Below are positions 1-10,850 of a stretch of DNA of 64,000 nucleotides, piece after piece (positions within the stretch are counted from its first letter, which is position 1; every line of letters starts with the position of its first letter). Under the pieces are notes generated by a model, which saw nothing but the letters and a program-made list of their open reading frames with translations, ran no database searches and was not told where the DNA came from. Source of the stretch: Cytophagales bacterium (GTDB taxonomy: Bacteria; Bacteroidota; Bacteroidia; Cytophagales; 172606-1); NCBI GenBank assembly GCA_030446715.1, contig JAUJMU010000017.1, positions 26,418 to 90,417 on the forward strand, given 5' to 3'. Position numbers and translations under genes: made by a program.

Positions 1-268
1 AAGCCAGCGAAAGGGTAACCATGGTGATGGAAAAAGTAACCCCCAGCACCGTGATCATTGAACCGGCAATCGCCGAAAGCATACTGCGGGAACCTTCCTC
101 TTCGGCCCCGAAAAGGGCAGGCCAGGTTTTGAGTTGTTCGCTTTTGATGCGAATATCTAACTCAATACCGGCGAAGGCAAGCGCCACCAGGGCCAGCACA
201 ATCAGCGACGGCACAAACCAGAGGCTGGACAGCACATTCTGCAAAAGCAAGCTTAGTCTGCTGCGCAT
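1..268 (-). CDS. DUF2254-like membrane protein (N-terminal part, truncated by window edge)
   Basis: Reverse-strand reading from CAT at 266-268 gives MRSRLSLLLQNVLSSLWFVPSLIVLALVALAFAGIELDIRIKSEQLKTWPALFGAEEEGSRSMLSAIAGSMITVLGVTFSITMVTLSLA, typical of a DUF2254 N-terminus. The listed + ORF at 21-275 is its shadow. Confidence 0.75.
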   Translation of the reverse strand, partial: MRSRLSLLLQNVLSSLWFVPSLIVLALVALAFAGIELDIRIKSEQLKTWPALFGAEEEGSRSMLSAIAGSMITVLGVTFSITMVTLSLA

Positions 269-552
269 AAAGTGATAGTTGCCGGGCACGTGAGCAATGG
301 ATAGTTTCGCCCGGGTCTGTTTACTGCTGAAAAGCGGTTAAAACAGCACCTTTACAAATGCTACCAGGGGGATTTGATAAGGCTACTGCTCTTTAAGGTA
401 GATTACCGGGGGGTGAGCGATTAGATCAGTAGGACCAGTCAGCAACCCGTTACTGACACTAACCCATAAAAGGCAACTTAAGTGTTTAAAAACGCTACCT
501 TGCCTCCACTGGCGAAGCCACTTTTTTGATGTAACCAGACCTAAGATGTAGC

Positions 553-841
553 GTGCAACTTCAACTTTACCGAACCGATTACCAGACCCAACAGGAGGCT
601 TTCTACAGCTCACCCCACGCCCACCAGCACTACGAGTTGTTTTACTTTACCAAAGGAAATGCCACCCACTATATGGACTTTTCAAACGAAGAAACGACTG
701 CGCGCCGGAACGCTTCCGGGAGAAGGTGTCCGGAATCTACATGTGATAGACCTTTTTGAGCATTTCCCCACGGGTAGCAGGGCGATACTTTTGCACAAAG
801 ACGTTAAGCTCCTACGGCAGAAGCGTTTTTACGGCGCTTAG
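553..841 (+). pseudogene. AraC-type regulator N-terminal (cupin) fragment, frameshifted/truncated
   Basis: Translation HAHQHYELFYFTKGNATHYMDFSNEE resembles an AraC ligand-binding N-terminus; the frame breaks and no HTH follows. Confidence 0.4.
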
Positions 842-921
842 CCAGTTTCCTGCCGGGCTTCTCCCCAAAATGCATCCCCCTAAAGCCTAATTCAATGACA
901 GAGACGCAGGCAAAAAGACAA

Positions 922-1012
922 CTAGTGGTCAGTAATGATTAAAGTGAGGGGTAAACCAGCTGATACTATAGCGCCTTTTTCACCCCTCAAATAATTGCTT
1001 CCTGACCACTAG
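922..1012. mobile_element. MITE-like palindromic element (~83 bp) flanked by CTAG
   Basis: CTAG-TGGTCAG...GAGGGGTAAA / TTTCACCCCTC...CTGACCA-CTAG; the two halves are imperfect inverted repeats over ~35 nt. Confidence 0.5.
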
Positions 1013-1096
1013 ATCTACGTCTGCCGTCTTTGCCTTCACCAGTGAAAAGATGCTTGTCACCTAGTATAACACCTTCTATTCGAGGGAAAAAGACCT

Positions 1097-1618
1097 ATGG
1101 AAAACATTTTTTTTAACAGTTGGAGCAGTGTCTTCCGGATCGTACTCATTGGGGTAGTGGCGTATGGAAGCTTAATTTTACTACTGAGAGCCTCCGGGAA
1201 GCGGACGCTCTCTAAAATGAATGCCTTTGACTTTATCGTAACGGTTGTTTTAGGCTCTATATTGGCTACGGTCCTACTCTCTAAAGACGTTGCGCTTACC
1301 GATGGCCTTGTGGCGTTTGCCCTGCTGATTTTCCTGCAGTTTGCCATTACTTGGCTTTCGGTCCGTTTCAAGGCATTCAGCGGGCTCATCAAAGCGGAGC
1401 CCACCCTGCTCATGTACCGCGGACATTTTTTACGGCAGGCTATGAGGAGTGAGCGGGTAACGGAAGAAGAGGTATTGGCCGTGCTACAGCGCTGGTTGGG
1501 CCACTGGTGCTGGTTGGGCGGCAAACACACGCCCTGCTTTGGTTTCCTGCCAGCCCTGCTCAGCAGGCAGCACCGATCCATCTGCCATGCCGTAGACGGT
1601 CTGCTCCCGGGAAGATAA
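1097..1618 (+). CDS. DUF421 (YetF-like) membrane protein, C-terminal part frameshifted
   Basis: GSLILLLRASGKRTLSKMNAFDFIVTVVLGSILATVLLSKDVALTDGL is typical DUF421; the sequence after VTEEEVLAVL no longer matches the family. Confidence 0.75.
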   Translation: MENIFFNSWSSVFRIVLIGVVAYGSLILLLRASGKRTLSKMNAFDFIVTVVLGSILATVLLSKDVALTDGLVAFALLIFLQFAITWLSVRFKAFSGLIKAEPTLLMYRGHFLRQAMRSERVTEEEVLAVLQRWLGHWCWLGGKHTPCFGFLPALLSRQHRSICHAVDGLLPGR

Positions 1619-1667
1619 TTGCTCACAGAGGGGAGCCGAAGGCTCGTCGGGCACTGATTCATCAGCT

Positions 1668-1735
1668 AGCAAGCAGCTATAAGCACAACGGAGGTTGCAA
1701 AAGTAGCAGCACGAAGCAGAGCTTCGCGCCATCAG
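1668..1735. repeat. Partial copy (right half) of the TIR/hairpin repeat family
   Basis: AGCAAGCAGCTATAAGCACAACGGAGGTTGCAAAA...GCACGAAGCAGAGCTTCGCGCCATCAG matches the right half of the copies at 11830-11980 and 14906-15048. Confidence 0.75.
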
Positions 1736-1963
1736 AGGCCGTTGGTTTGTACCTTTCCGCATCCAGTATGGCTATTCAACAAAAGCGTATCAACCGCATC
1801 CCCATACCTGATGAAGTATGGACAGACGGCTGATACGCCTTTATTCCGCATTGAACCGCAGTGCGTTACCCGTTTGTATCCGAAGGCTTCGTACTGACTT
1901 AATCAGTTACCTCCTGCCTCCCGATCGGAGTATCGATACAAAGCGGGGCAACTGCCCTCCTGG

Positions 1964-4900
1964 TTAATGGGTAACTACCAGCTTTTTGGTAACGCGATGA
2001 CCTTCCGTATTCAACTCCAGAAAATACAATCCGCTCCTCCAGCTACTTACGCTAAGGGTCAGGATGTTCTTGCCGGCGTGTACCCGGTAGCGTTTGGTAG
2101 CCTGAAGCTGGGAGGTGGCATCTCTGACCAGAATGCTTGCCTCGCCTGCAGCGTCAGCGTAATGCACAACCTGCACTTGTTTACTGGCCGGGTTGGGTTG
2201 CAATAACACCTGGTCCGTTGCCGTGCTTTCTCTTGCCAGGTCAGTAATTTCCCGGCTGCTGGCAGAAAGCTGTTCCAGCTTCCACTGCTGGTTGGCCCCC
2301 CCACCGTACGCCCACTGAACGATACCGGCTCCGTCGTTGTAGGAGGCAGCAGCTACGTCCAACGCTTTTCCGCTGTTCTTGGATATAATTTTATAATACC
2401 CTTCTCCCGCGTCAACAATGCTCCACTTCTGGTTATCCGTATCATTCCAGTCATACTGCTGGATGATTCCTCCGTCGGCAAGGGAGTAATCCCGCACGTC
2501 CAATGCTTTTCCGGAGTGTACGGCCGTGATTTTATAGTAGCCGCCTTCCAGCGGTTCTATTCTCCACTGCTGGTTAGGTCCGCCCCCGTACGCCCACTGA
2601 ACGATACCGGCTCCGTTGTCGTAGGAAGCAGCGGGAACGTCCAATGATTTTCCGCTGTGGCGGGCCGTAATTTTGTAAGTACCGGCCAGGGTACCAGCCA
2701 CAGCCAGAGCCTGGGGTGTATCATCACTCCGGTAGACGCGGACAAAGTCCCAGGTAGCAGTAAAAGGAGCAGACCCAATTGAAGTGGAGATAATGCCGAC
2801 TGCCAGGGCCGGAGTGCTCTGAATTGCCGTTAACAACGCCCCGCTTACTTTGATGGGAGCGCCTATGTCCACCGGCTGACCGCCGTTCTTGGCGTACCTG
2901 GGCTGCACTACCCCCGTCGCCGGATTCACCGACAAGTACAGGTCGAGGGTTCCGGAAGGAAGCCCGCCCGGCAGGGAATAAATGTAGCTGTCCGGTACGC
3001 CGTTGTTTTCGTAGAGCACTTCAAGGCCGCCGCCTTGTCCGTCGGCGCCCAGTACTATCTTCAAATAATTATCCTGATCCCCAGTGCCGATGTATACGCC
3101 CTCCGATTGGTAAAATTGCGGGGTCTTGTTGTTGAAGAAAGGCCCCAGGAGCCGGGTTTGTACCGTAAAGGAACCCGTACCTGAAGTGACGTTGAGGCCG
3201 AACTGAAAAGCATTCTCCTGGTTATTGACCGTCCCGTAAGGGTCGCCCTCGCTGGCATTTACCACCGAAAACGCCCCGATTGCCCCACCCGCGATCAGGT
3301 TCTGGTCCTCATAAAGATCCTGGTAATTTATACCCGGCTGCTTGGGCAGCATCAGTCCCGTAAATCCCAGTCCGAACAGCCCGGTACCGGGATGGTTATT
3401 GAACAGTTCGTACCCGATTGGCAGGGTGGTGTTTAACCCGTTGGCGGCATCCAGCGGAAAGAAGTCGGCGTCGTCGGCAAGTTTGTCGTTGTCATCGTCG
3501 GGGTCGTTGTAGTTCGATACCAAATCCTTGTCGAAATCCAGGGGCTTGCTGGCGGAGGAACAAGGGTTGGTGCCGTTGTCGATCTCGTCCGCGTTGCTGT
3601 ACCCGTCCGCGTCGTCGTCGATGCCGGTGCTGTAGGTGCCGGTGCAATTCGTGGATTCCTCGGGTTCGAATACGTAAATAGAATTTTCCAGGTAACACAC
3701 CACCCAGATCGTACCCGGAAAAATATCATTGTCCCCCTGAGCCGTGATATCAAGCGGCTCGGCGCCGAAGTTGGAGGCGAAAGGCAGGTCCTGGTTCAGT
3801 CTCCTGGCTCCCCGGGCATTGGTTACGTCGGTACCGGTTTCGTTCAGCGAAACTTTGTAAATGTTCCCGTCGAATGACGCCGCCAGCAGTTGTCCCCGCA
3901 GGCCGTTTTTGAAATTGGAAGCGGTGTATTCTACCAATCCATTGGTTGAACTGACGAAGGTCAGCAGGGCGTTGTCCGTTTCTCCGGGGTTTTGGTAATC
4001 TCCTTCTACCGGGTTAGCCATACCAGCCGGCAGGGGCGGCCAGTCGGCGGGCAAGGGATTGGTGCCAGTGGTGCTGGTCCGCCATGCGCCGGTACCATTG
4101 TGGGTGTAGAGGCCGGCCCCTCTCGGGTTGGCCCTTACCGGATTGGGGTGTCCTCCGTAAAAGGTACCCGGCGTGTAATTGTTCAGATTGCCAACGTAAT
4201 GCAGATTATCCAGGTTGTTCACCTGCGCGTCATTGGTGCCTGGGCCCGTGGAACCGGGTTCACCGGGAACGTAGTTATTGGTCACGCTGCCGCCGCCTTC
4301 ATTGGCCGGGTACCCGCCCCAGCCTTGATTGCCCCCGTTATCCATTACGTACATGCGCCTTTCCTTGCCCGGAGTTTTGGTAATGACCAGATCATAGGCG
4401 TTGCGGAAACCCGTGGCAAACACCTGTACGGGTCCGCCTGACACAATCTTAGCCTGATTTAAGCCGTCGTTGCCGCCGAAGGGGTCGTTGGCATCGGGGT
4501 TGCCGGCCCGGGTCGGGTCATCAAGTGTAGGAAGATCGTACTTATACCGGTTGTCCCCGCTTCCCCGGATGGGCAAAGCATCAATTGCCGCCAGGTCAAT
4601 GGACAGAAAGGCGGCAGCAAGGGCGTATTCGGTGATATAAGCAAAGTTGATGGATGGGCTACCGGCATTGGTAAAACCACCAATCGCAACGTAAAGCCTG
4701 CTGCCTTCCAGTTGCATGCCGTTGGTGGAGTGGTTCTCCTCCGAACGGGGCAACCCCCGCACCAGGTCCATCTTCTCCCAGCCGCTTGCCGTCCTGGTAA
4801 GGCGGGAAATAATGCCCGAGTTGGTATCCAGATTCATGTCGCCGTCGGGCCCGCCGATGCGGCTGTCGCTGGAACTCACGTAAAGCACCGGGTTGGCGGC

Positions 4901-5485
4901 CGTACCGGTCACCACCAGGCTGGTTACCTGCCTCCAGGTTATGCCCGGAGCCGGAGAACCGTCGTCGTTGTGGTTGGGAATCCGGTTGATCAGGTCGATG
5001 ACCTCCTCCCCCGTGACGGAGTAGTCGTTCGGCCCGTTCCGCACGATGGTATATATTTTAATCAGACCATTCTGCTGGGCAACGTACATGCGGCCGTCCG
5101 GCCCGAACTGTAACGAGGTGGGATTGTCCAACGCTACTTCCAGACCATCGGTCCCCTGCACCGCGGCCACCCGGCCTCCGGCAAGGTTTTTTGGCTTGGG
5201 CGCCTTGCCTTTAATTCCTTTCAGGGCGCTGGCCTTGAAATTGAACTTAGCCTTGGCCAGTTGATCGGCCGACAAGTCCACTGGCGGTAATTTAGGCTGT
5301 TTCTTCTCAAACTTGTACTTGCCCATGTACTTCTCCCGTTCCGGGCCTTTGATCTGTTTACCTTGCCCATTACCTTGACTGTTCCCCTGCCCGTACAGGT
5401 CAGTAGTACCCGCGAAAAGGATCAATGCGCACAAAAGCATTGCTGTCCTGGCAAATTGATAGTAGTGTAGAATCGTTGTTTTCAT
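1964..5485 (-). CDS. Secreted PQQ-dependent sugar-dehydrogenase-like beta-propeller protein with TSP3-like Ca-binding repeats, RICIN-type lectin repeats and T9SS C-terminal sorting domain
   Basis: Signal peptide; NPTSLQFGPDGRMYVAQQNGLIKIYTI propeller; DDDADGYSNADEIDNGTNPC; repeated GxYKITAxHSGKALDV...NQQW (RICIN); terminal VLLQPNPASKQVQV...GLYFLELNTEGHRVTKKLVVTH. Confidence 0.85.
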   Translation of the reverse strand: MKTTILHYYQFARTAMLLCALILFAGTTDLYGQGNSQGNGQGKQIKGPEREKYMGKYKFEKKQPKLPPVDLSADQLAKAKFNFKASALKGIKGKAPKPKNLAGGRVAAVQGTDGLEVALDNPTSLQFGPDGRMYVAQQNGLIKIYTIVRNGPNDYSVTGEEVIDLINRIPNHNDDGSPAPGITWRQVTSLVVTGTAANPVLYVSSSDSRIGGPDGDMNLDTNSGIISRLTRTASGWEKMDLVRGLPRSEENHSTNGMQLEGSRLYVAIGGFTNAGSPSINFAYITEYALAAAFLSIDLAAIDALPIRGSGDNRYKYDLPTLDDPTRAGNPDANDPFGGNDGLNQAKIVSGGPVQVFATGFRNAYDLVITKTPGKERRMYVMDNGGNQGWGGYPANEGGGSVTNNYVPGEPGSTGPGTNDAQVNNLDNLHYVGNLNNYTPGTFYGGHPNPVRANPRGAGLYTHNGTGAWRTSTTGTNPLPADWPPLPAGMANPVEGDYQNPGETDNALLTFVSSTNGLVEYTASNFKNGLRGQLLAASFDGNIYKVSLNETGTDVTNARGARRLNQDLPFASNFGAEPLDITAQGDNDIFPGTIWVVCYLENSIYVFEPEESTNCTGTYSTGIDDDADGYSNADEIDNGTNPCSSASKPLDFDKDLVSNYNDPDDDNDKLADDADFFPLDAANGLNTTLPIGYELFNNHPGTGLFGLGFTGLMLPKQPGINYQDLYEDQNLIAGGAIGAFSVVNASEGDPYGTVNNQENAFQFGLNVTSGTGSFTVQTRLLGPFFNNKTPQFYQSEGVYIGTGDQDNYLKIVLGADGQGGGLEVLYENNGVPDSYIYSLPGGLPSGTLDLYLSVNPATGVVQPRYAKNGGQPVDIGAPIKVSGALLTAIQSTPALAVGIISTSIGSAPFTATWDFVRVYRSDDTPQALAVAGTLAGTYKITARHSGKSLDVPAASYDNGAGIVQWAYGGGPNQQWRIEPLEGGYYKITAVHSGKALDVRDYSLADGGIIQQYDWNDTDNQKWSIVDAGEGYYKIISKNSGKALDVAAASYNDGAGIVQWAYGGGANQQWKLEQLSASSREITDLARESTATDQVLLQPNPASKQVQVVHYADAAGEASILVRDATSQLQATKRYRVHAGKNILTLSVSSWRSGLYFLELNTEGHRVTKKLVVTH

Positions 5486-6074
5486 AGAGTTATAAATGGT
5501 TGAGTTGAAAAACGGGTTGGACAGAGTGATGACCGCCCGGAAACCGGGTAGCAGCGTTACTAGATTAAGACTAGACTAAGTTGGATTGTTTGCGGCCTCC
5601 TGCTCCGTGCGTCCAGCAGTACGCACGAGCCCGGCTCTCAGTCAGACAAACCATTTATCGCAGTCCTGATTGCCGCTCATGCCTGAGCAGGCTAGCAATT
5701 AAACTCTGCGCGAGAACATAAGGTTACGCCGGGTGAATCTGGTCTGAACTAAATCATAGCAAGTGAAAGAATGACAAAAACTTACCTGGGTGACAAAATT
5801 TAAAAAGTAGCTGGTTATATTTTAAAGATAAGCGCTTTTACAATAACAAAGAAGAACGTACAGATTATTATTATGTTATTTATTATGTTATTTTCAGAAC
5901 GATAGTCGCGTATCTGGCGGTGAAATTTTGTGAATTTGCTTAATAATCTGTTAATTAATGAATTGAGCAAATTCTTTAGTAAACAAGGCGAGATCTGCTT
6001 TTTTTATTCAGTGAACTACATTCACCAGACTTTTTACTTCATTTAGTCCGGGTATTGGTAGAAACAGGCTTGTA

Positions 6075-6129
6075 CAGGCTTGTACACGCTCTGTACGCCC
6101 GTTGGGAATACAGAGTGTGTACAAGCCTG
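6075..6129. terminator. Long hairpin downstream of the second propeller gene
   Basis: CAGGCTTGTACACGCTCTGTA-(13 nt)-TACAGAGTGTGTACAAGCCTG, 21-nt arms with one G/T mismatch. Confidence 0.55.
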
Positions 6130-6230
6130 GATAGGGTTTCCGAAAAAAAAGGTGCCGGCCCGGTCGGCGGACTACGGCAAGGCACGCACCGCAAGAACCC
6201 TTAGGCGAAACCGGGCAGATGCCTCATAGC

Positions 6231-9200
6231 GTTATAGCTTTAAAAACTTAACGCTGCTGCGGTAGCCTTCCTTTGCTTCTATTCTCAGCACGTAATACCC
6301 TGGCTTTAAACCGGAGGTGTCAATCTCAATTTGGTTTTCCCCCGTTACCCGGTGCCCATTCCTCCGCAGGAGCCTGCCATTGATGGCAACAAGAGAAGTT
6401 GCCGTAACACTGGCCGCCGGAACCGGGGAGGCTGGCCGTTAAATAGTCTTCAGCAGGGTTAGGAAAAATGAGTGCGGGCACGTCGGCATTACTCTTATCC
6501 CCGATCACTTCAATGGCCGATACTTTCGGTAAATCGGTTGCTCCTTTCAAGAACAGTACGTTTAGCACTCCGTCAGTAACCTTAACGGTAACTGTTTCCT
6601 GAATAGCCTTCATCGGGCCGCCTGTTTTGGCGTAAATGTTATAATCAGTAAGCATGCGCTGCCCCTCAATGTCTACACTAAACAACCGTTTGCCCGCGGC
6701 ACCGCAACGCCCCAGAAGGTTTCCGCAAAATGCAGAATTACCTTAAAGGTACCGTTGCCCGTCGGAAAGTGGTAGCCAAATTCCCCGAAACGCTCCGAAC
6801 GGTACAGTTCATCGTGGTCAGTTCCGGCAATATCATTGGTACCAACCGTTGTGTACGTTTCCCCCCCCATTGCGTACTGATCAGCGCTGAAAATGCTGCC
6901 GTCCATGGCAGTGTAAGCCTCCCCTCCCGCGTTGATTCTGAAGGTGCTGCCAATTTGAGACCCGGACGTAGCATTCCTTTCAGGAACTGCTAAGGAAAGT
7001 ACTTCCTGGGAGGACAATTCAGGCCCGCCACCCCGGTTTGCCGAACCGGCGGCAATGTAAAGGCTATCACCGCTGGCAATGGCCTGGGTTCCGTGGCGTC
7101 CCTGCTTAAGGTCAGCCAGTCGCCGCCAGACGTTGGTGGTTACGTTCAGGGCCTCCGTTTGCTGGTGGGCAGTTTCCTGAACGCCACTCTCCCCGCCGAT
7201 CACGATCAGCTCATTGCCTGCCGCTACTGCAGTAGAGCCCCCCCGTTGCGTGGGGATGGCAATGGGTAAAGTAGTCCACGAGCCCGTCGAAAAATCATAC
7301 GCATCCACTTCGGGTATCGTCAGTTCAAATATCTGGCCCGTACCGGCTGAGGTGCGCCGTCCGCCGGCAGCGTATAATTTGGTCCCGATTACGGCGGCGT
7401 GGAAGTGATCCCGGGCCCGCGGGGCGTCGGGCAAGGCACGCCAGACTCCGGTAGCCGGATCAAATTCGTCGAGCCAGGGCACAAAGCCACCGTTATGACC
7501 GTTTACAATTCCTCCGGCCAGATAAATCTTGTTGTTGTACACGGCAACGCCTGCCGCTCCGCGGCGTCTGGCTACCGGAATTGCCGGGCCGGTTGCCCAG
7601 GCATTGGTGGCCGGATTGTAGATGTATACATTGGGTACGGGCTGTTCGCCCGGGTATTCACCGGTGAAGGCCCCCAGTACGTAGATAAGCCCATTCAGGC
7701 TGACGGCCTGGAAATGGTGCATCTCGAAGGGGGGTGGGGCGGCGCTTGTCCAGGCCTGGGTTACCGGATCATATACCTGCACGGGGTGTAAGCCCCTGCC
7801 GCCCAACAGGTAAAACTTATCGCCGGCTTTCACATAGGCATTCTCGTGCCGCTCCGTCGGGGTGCCCGTTTTTGGCGGCAGGGGCTGCCAGGTCTCGTTG
7901 GCCACGGTAACAAAATCCCAGGACGCCGTAAAGGGGCCGGCCCCGCGGGAAGTAGCAATTATTCCTACCGCCAGGGCCGGCACCTCCTGAATGGCGGTCA
8001 ACAGGGCGCCGCGCACCACCACCGGAGAACCAACGGGGAATACCAGTCCGCCCTCCAGTGAGTATTTGGGCTGCACGATTCCCGTGGCCGGGTCCACCGT
8101 CAGATACAAATCCATGATTTTGTCGGGAACGCCGCCGGCAAGCGGATAAACCGTACTTCTGGCCACCCCATTCTGTTCATATACCACCTCAATGCCGCCT
8201 CTGCCGCCGTTGGCAATCAGCGCCACTTTCAGGTAGTTATCCTGATCTCCCGTTCCGATGTACACGCCCTGCGACTGGTGGTTCTGCGGTTTCTTGCCGT
8301 TAAAAAATGGACCCAGCATCCGGGCCTGTACGTCGAAGACGCCCGACAGGGCAGTGGTATTGATTCCGAACTGGAACGCATTTTCCTGGTTGTTGGCTCT
8401 ACCCAAGGCGTCGCCCGGGGTAACCTGCACCACTGAAAACGCCCCTACTGCTCCGCCCGCAATCAGATTCTGCTCGTCGTACAGGTCAACGAGGTTGTAC
8501 CCTGGATTTTTATTCACCATCAGGCCGGTGAAGCCTACTCCGTATAAGCCGGTGCCGGGGTCGCCGTTATATAAATCATACTTGAGGGGCAGTTTGGTGT
8601 CCAGCCCGTTTTTAGCGTCTACCGCAAAGGCATCCATGTAATCGGGAATCCCGTCGTTGTCGTTGTCGTTGTCGTTCAGGTCGGAGATCAGGTCAGAATC
8701 GCTGTCAACCGGCCGGCTGGCAGCCGAGCAAGGGTTGGATAAATTGTCAATTTCATCGGCGTTGCTGTACCCGTCGCCGTCATCGTCCACCGACCTGCTG
8801 TACGTGCCGGAACAACGGGAAGAAGGCTGGGGTTCAAAAACGGTAAGCTCCTTACCAAGGTAGGTAACTGCCCAAACGGTGCCCGGAAAAATATCGTTAT
8901 CCCCCTGCGCCGTCACGTCAATGGGCTCCTTGCCGAAACCCGACGCAAACGGAAAATCCTGAATGAGCCTCTCCTTGCCCTTCGGATTGGTGGCTTCCGT
9001 GCCCGATTCGTTCAGCGTAATCCGGTAAATATTTCCGTCAAAGCAGGCGGTCAGTAAATTGCCTTTGAGCCGGTTGTCGAAAGCAGAGGCAGTGTATTCG
9101 GCAATCCCGTTGGTAGAGATCGTAAAAGTCAGCATGGCGTTGTTGGCTTCACCCGGATTCCGGAAATCTCCTTCCACCGGATTGGCCAGTTCCAGGGGTA

Positions 9201-10578
9201 CGGGAGGCCAGTCTGCCGGCAGCGGATCAGGACCGGTTTTGCTGGTACGCCATACGCCCTTCCCGCTGCCGGCAGTGTATAAACCGGCTCCCGCCGGATT
9301 GGCCCGGATCGGATTGGGGTGTCCGGCGTACATGCTGCCGGGCTTGTACGTATCCAGGTTGCCGATGTAATGTAAATTATCCAGGTTATTGACCTGCGGG
9401 TCGTTTTTTCCCGGTCCGAACGAACCTGGCTCACCGGCCGGATAGTTATTGGTGACATCGCCGCCGCCTTCACTATCGGGGTGCCCACCCCACCCCTGGT
9501 TGGCCCCGTTGTCAATGGCATACATGCGGCGGGCTTTGCCCGGCGTCTGCGTGATTACCAGATCATAAGCGTTCCGGAAGCCGGGGGCATACACCTGTAC
9601 TGGTCCTCCGGGCACTATTTTCGTCTGGTTGAGGCCATCGTTGCCGCCGAAAGGGTCGCCCACGTCGGTTCCATTGGGCAGATTGGTACGGGTGGGGTCG
9701 TCCAGGGTAGGAATGTTGTATTTGTATTTGGTGTTGCCGGTCCCTGCGGTGGGCATGGCGTCGATCTTTTTCAGATCAATGGACAGAATAGCCGCCGCCA
9801 GGGCGAACTCGCTGGCAAGGGCGAAGCTGGCCGAGGGGGCACCAGCGTTGGTAAACCCGCCGATGGACGCGTACAGCACGTTGGTCTGCGCATCGAGTTG
9901 CAGGCCGTTCACGGAGTGGTTCTCCTCCGAACGGGGCAACCCCCGCACCAGGTCTACCTTGTCCCACCCGCCCGGGGTTTTGGTCAGCCGGGAGATGATT
10001 CCCGAGTTGCTGTCCAGGTTTACATCCTTGTTCGGATCGGCGCCGCCGGTGTCCCAGGGACCACCCATCCGGCTGTCACTGGAACCCACGTAAAGCACCG
10101 GGCTGGCTGCGGTACCGGTTACCAGCAGGCCCGTAACTTGCCGGACCGGGATGCCGGGAGCCGGCGACCCGTCGTCATTGTGATTGGGAATCTGGTTAAT
10201 CAGGTCAATTACTTCCTCACTGGTGGCCTGGTAATCGCCGGGTCCCCTGCGGATGATGGTCAATACTTTGATAATACCGTCCTGCTGAGCCACGTACAGC
10301 CGCCCGTCGGGCCCGAACTGCAGAGAGGTGGGGTTCAGCACGGAAGCGCCCTTCAAACTACTCACCGAGAAGCTGTAGCGGGCCCTTTCGAGCAGTTCAC
10401 CTTTCAGGTCCTTGGGTGGTAATTTGGCTTTTTTATTCGGCCTTGATCCGCTCATGTACTGTGCCGAAGCTCCGGTAATGGTAAACAAAACCGTATGGAG
10501 GAATAATAACAACGCCATTTTGCCAGCTGATAACGGCCGGGGAGTAACTATTTTACGCATGGGGTAAGGGGCAATCAT
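6231..10578 (-). pseudogene. Secreted propeller protein paralog with TSP3-like, Kelch and malectin domains and T9SS sorting domain; split by two frameshifts (~6685 and ~6425)
   Basis: Main ORF 6673-10578 is a close paralog of 1964-5485 (NPTSLQFGPDGRLYVAQQDGIIKVLTI), followed by Kelch repeats. Malectin continues in ORF 6326-6685 (GKRLFSVDIEGQRMLTDYNIYAKTGG) and the PNPAEDYLTASLP tail finishes in a third frame (VPAASVTATSLVAINGRLLRRNGHRVTGENQIEIDTSGLKPGYYVLRIEAKEGYRSSVKFLKL*). Confidence 0.8.
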
Positions 10579-10850
10579 TGAAGAAAAGATAAACTACTAT
10601 TTGTTATATGAATCACTTTTATAAGTCGTAAACGGACAAGTGAATAAATTGGTGCGCAGACGCGCCAGCCAGTATCTGATGACCAACTGATCGCTCCACT
10701 AAAAAATGAGACGGTGTACATCCCGGTTTGGCTTTGCCGGACCAACGCCTCTTTACGGACCAGGCCCCTTTTCTACTCTCGCTGTCATCCCGGAAAGGCC
10801 TGTCCGGGATAAAGATTGTTCTTTTACACCAGACTTCTTGCGAAAGTAAA

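Noticed and set aside
3418-3753. Arg/Thr-rich short-period ORFs on both strands
   Set aside because: Result of the repetitive GAC-rich codons of the TSP3-like acidic repeats.
8647-8690. CGTTGTCGTTGTCGTTGTCGTT tandem repeat
   Set aside because: Encodes the DNDNDND calcium-binding repeat; not an independent repeat element.
9481-10422. 313-aa + strand ORF opposite the propeller paralog
   Set aside because: Antisense shadow of a clearly coding high-GC gene; composition typical of reverse-frame artefact.
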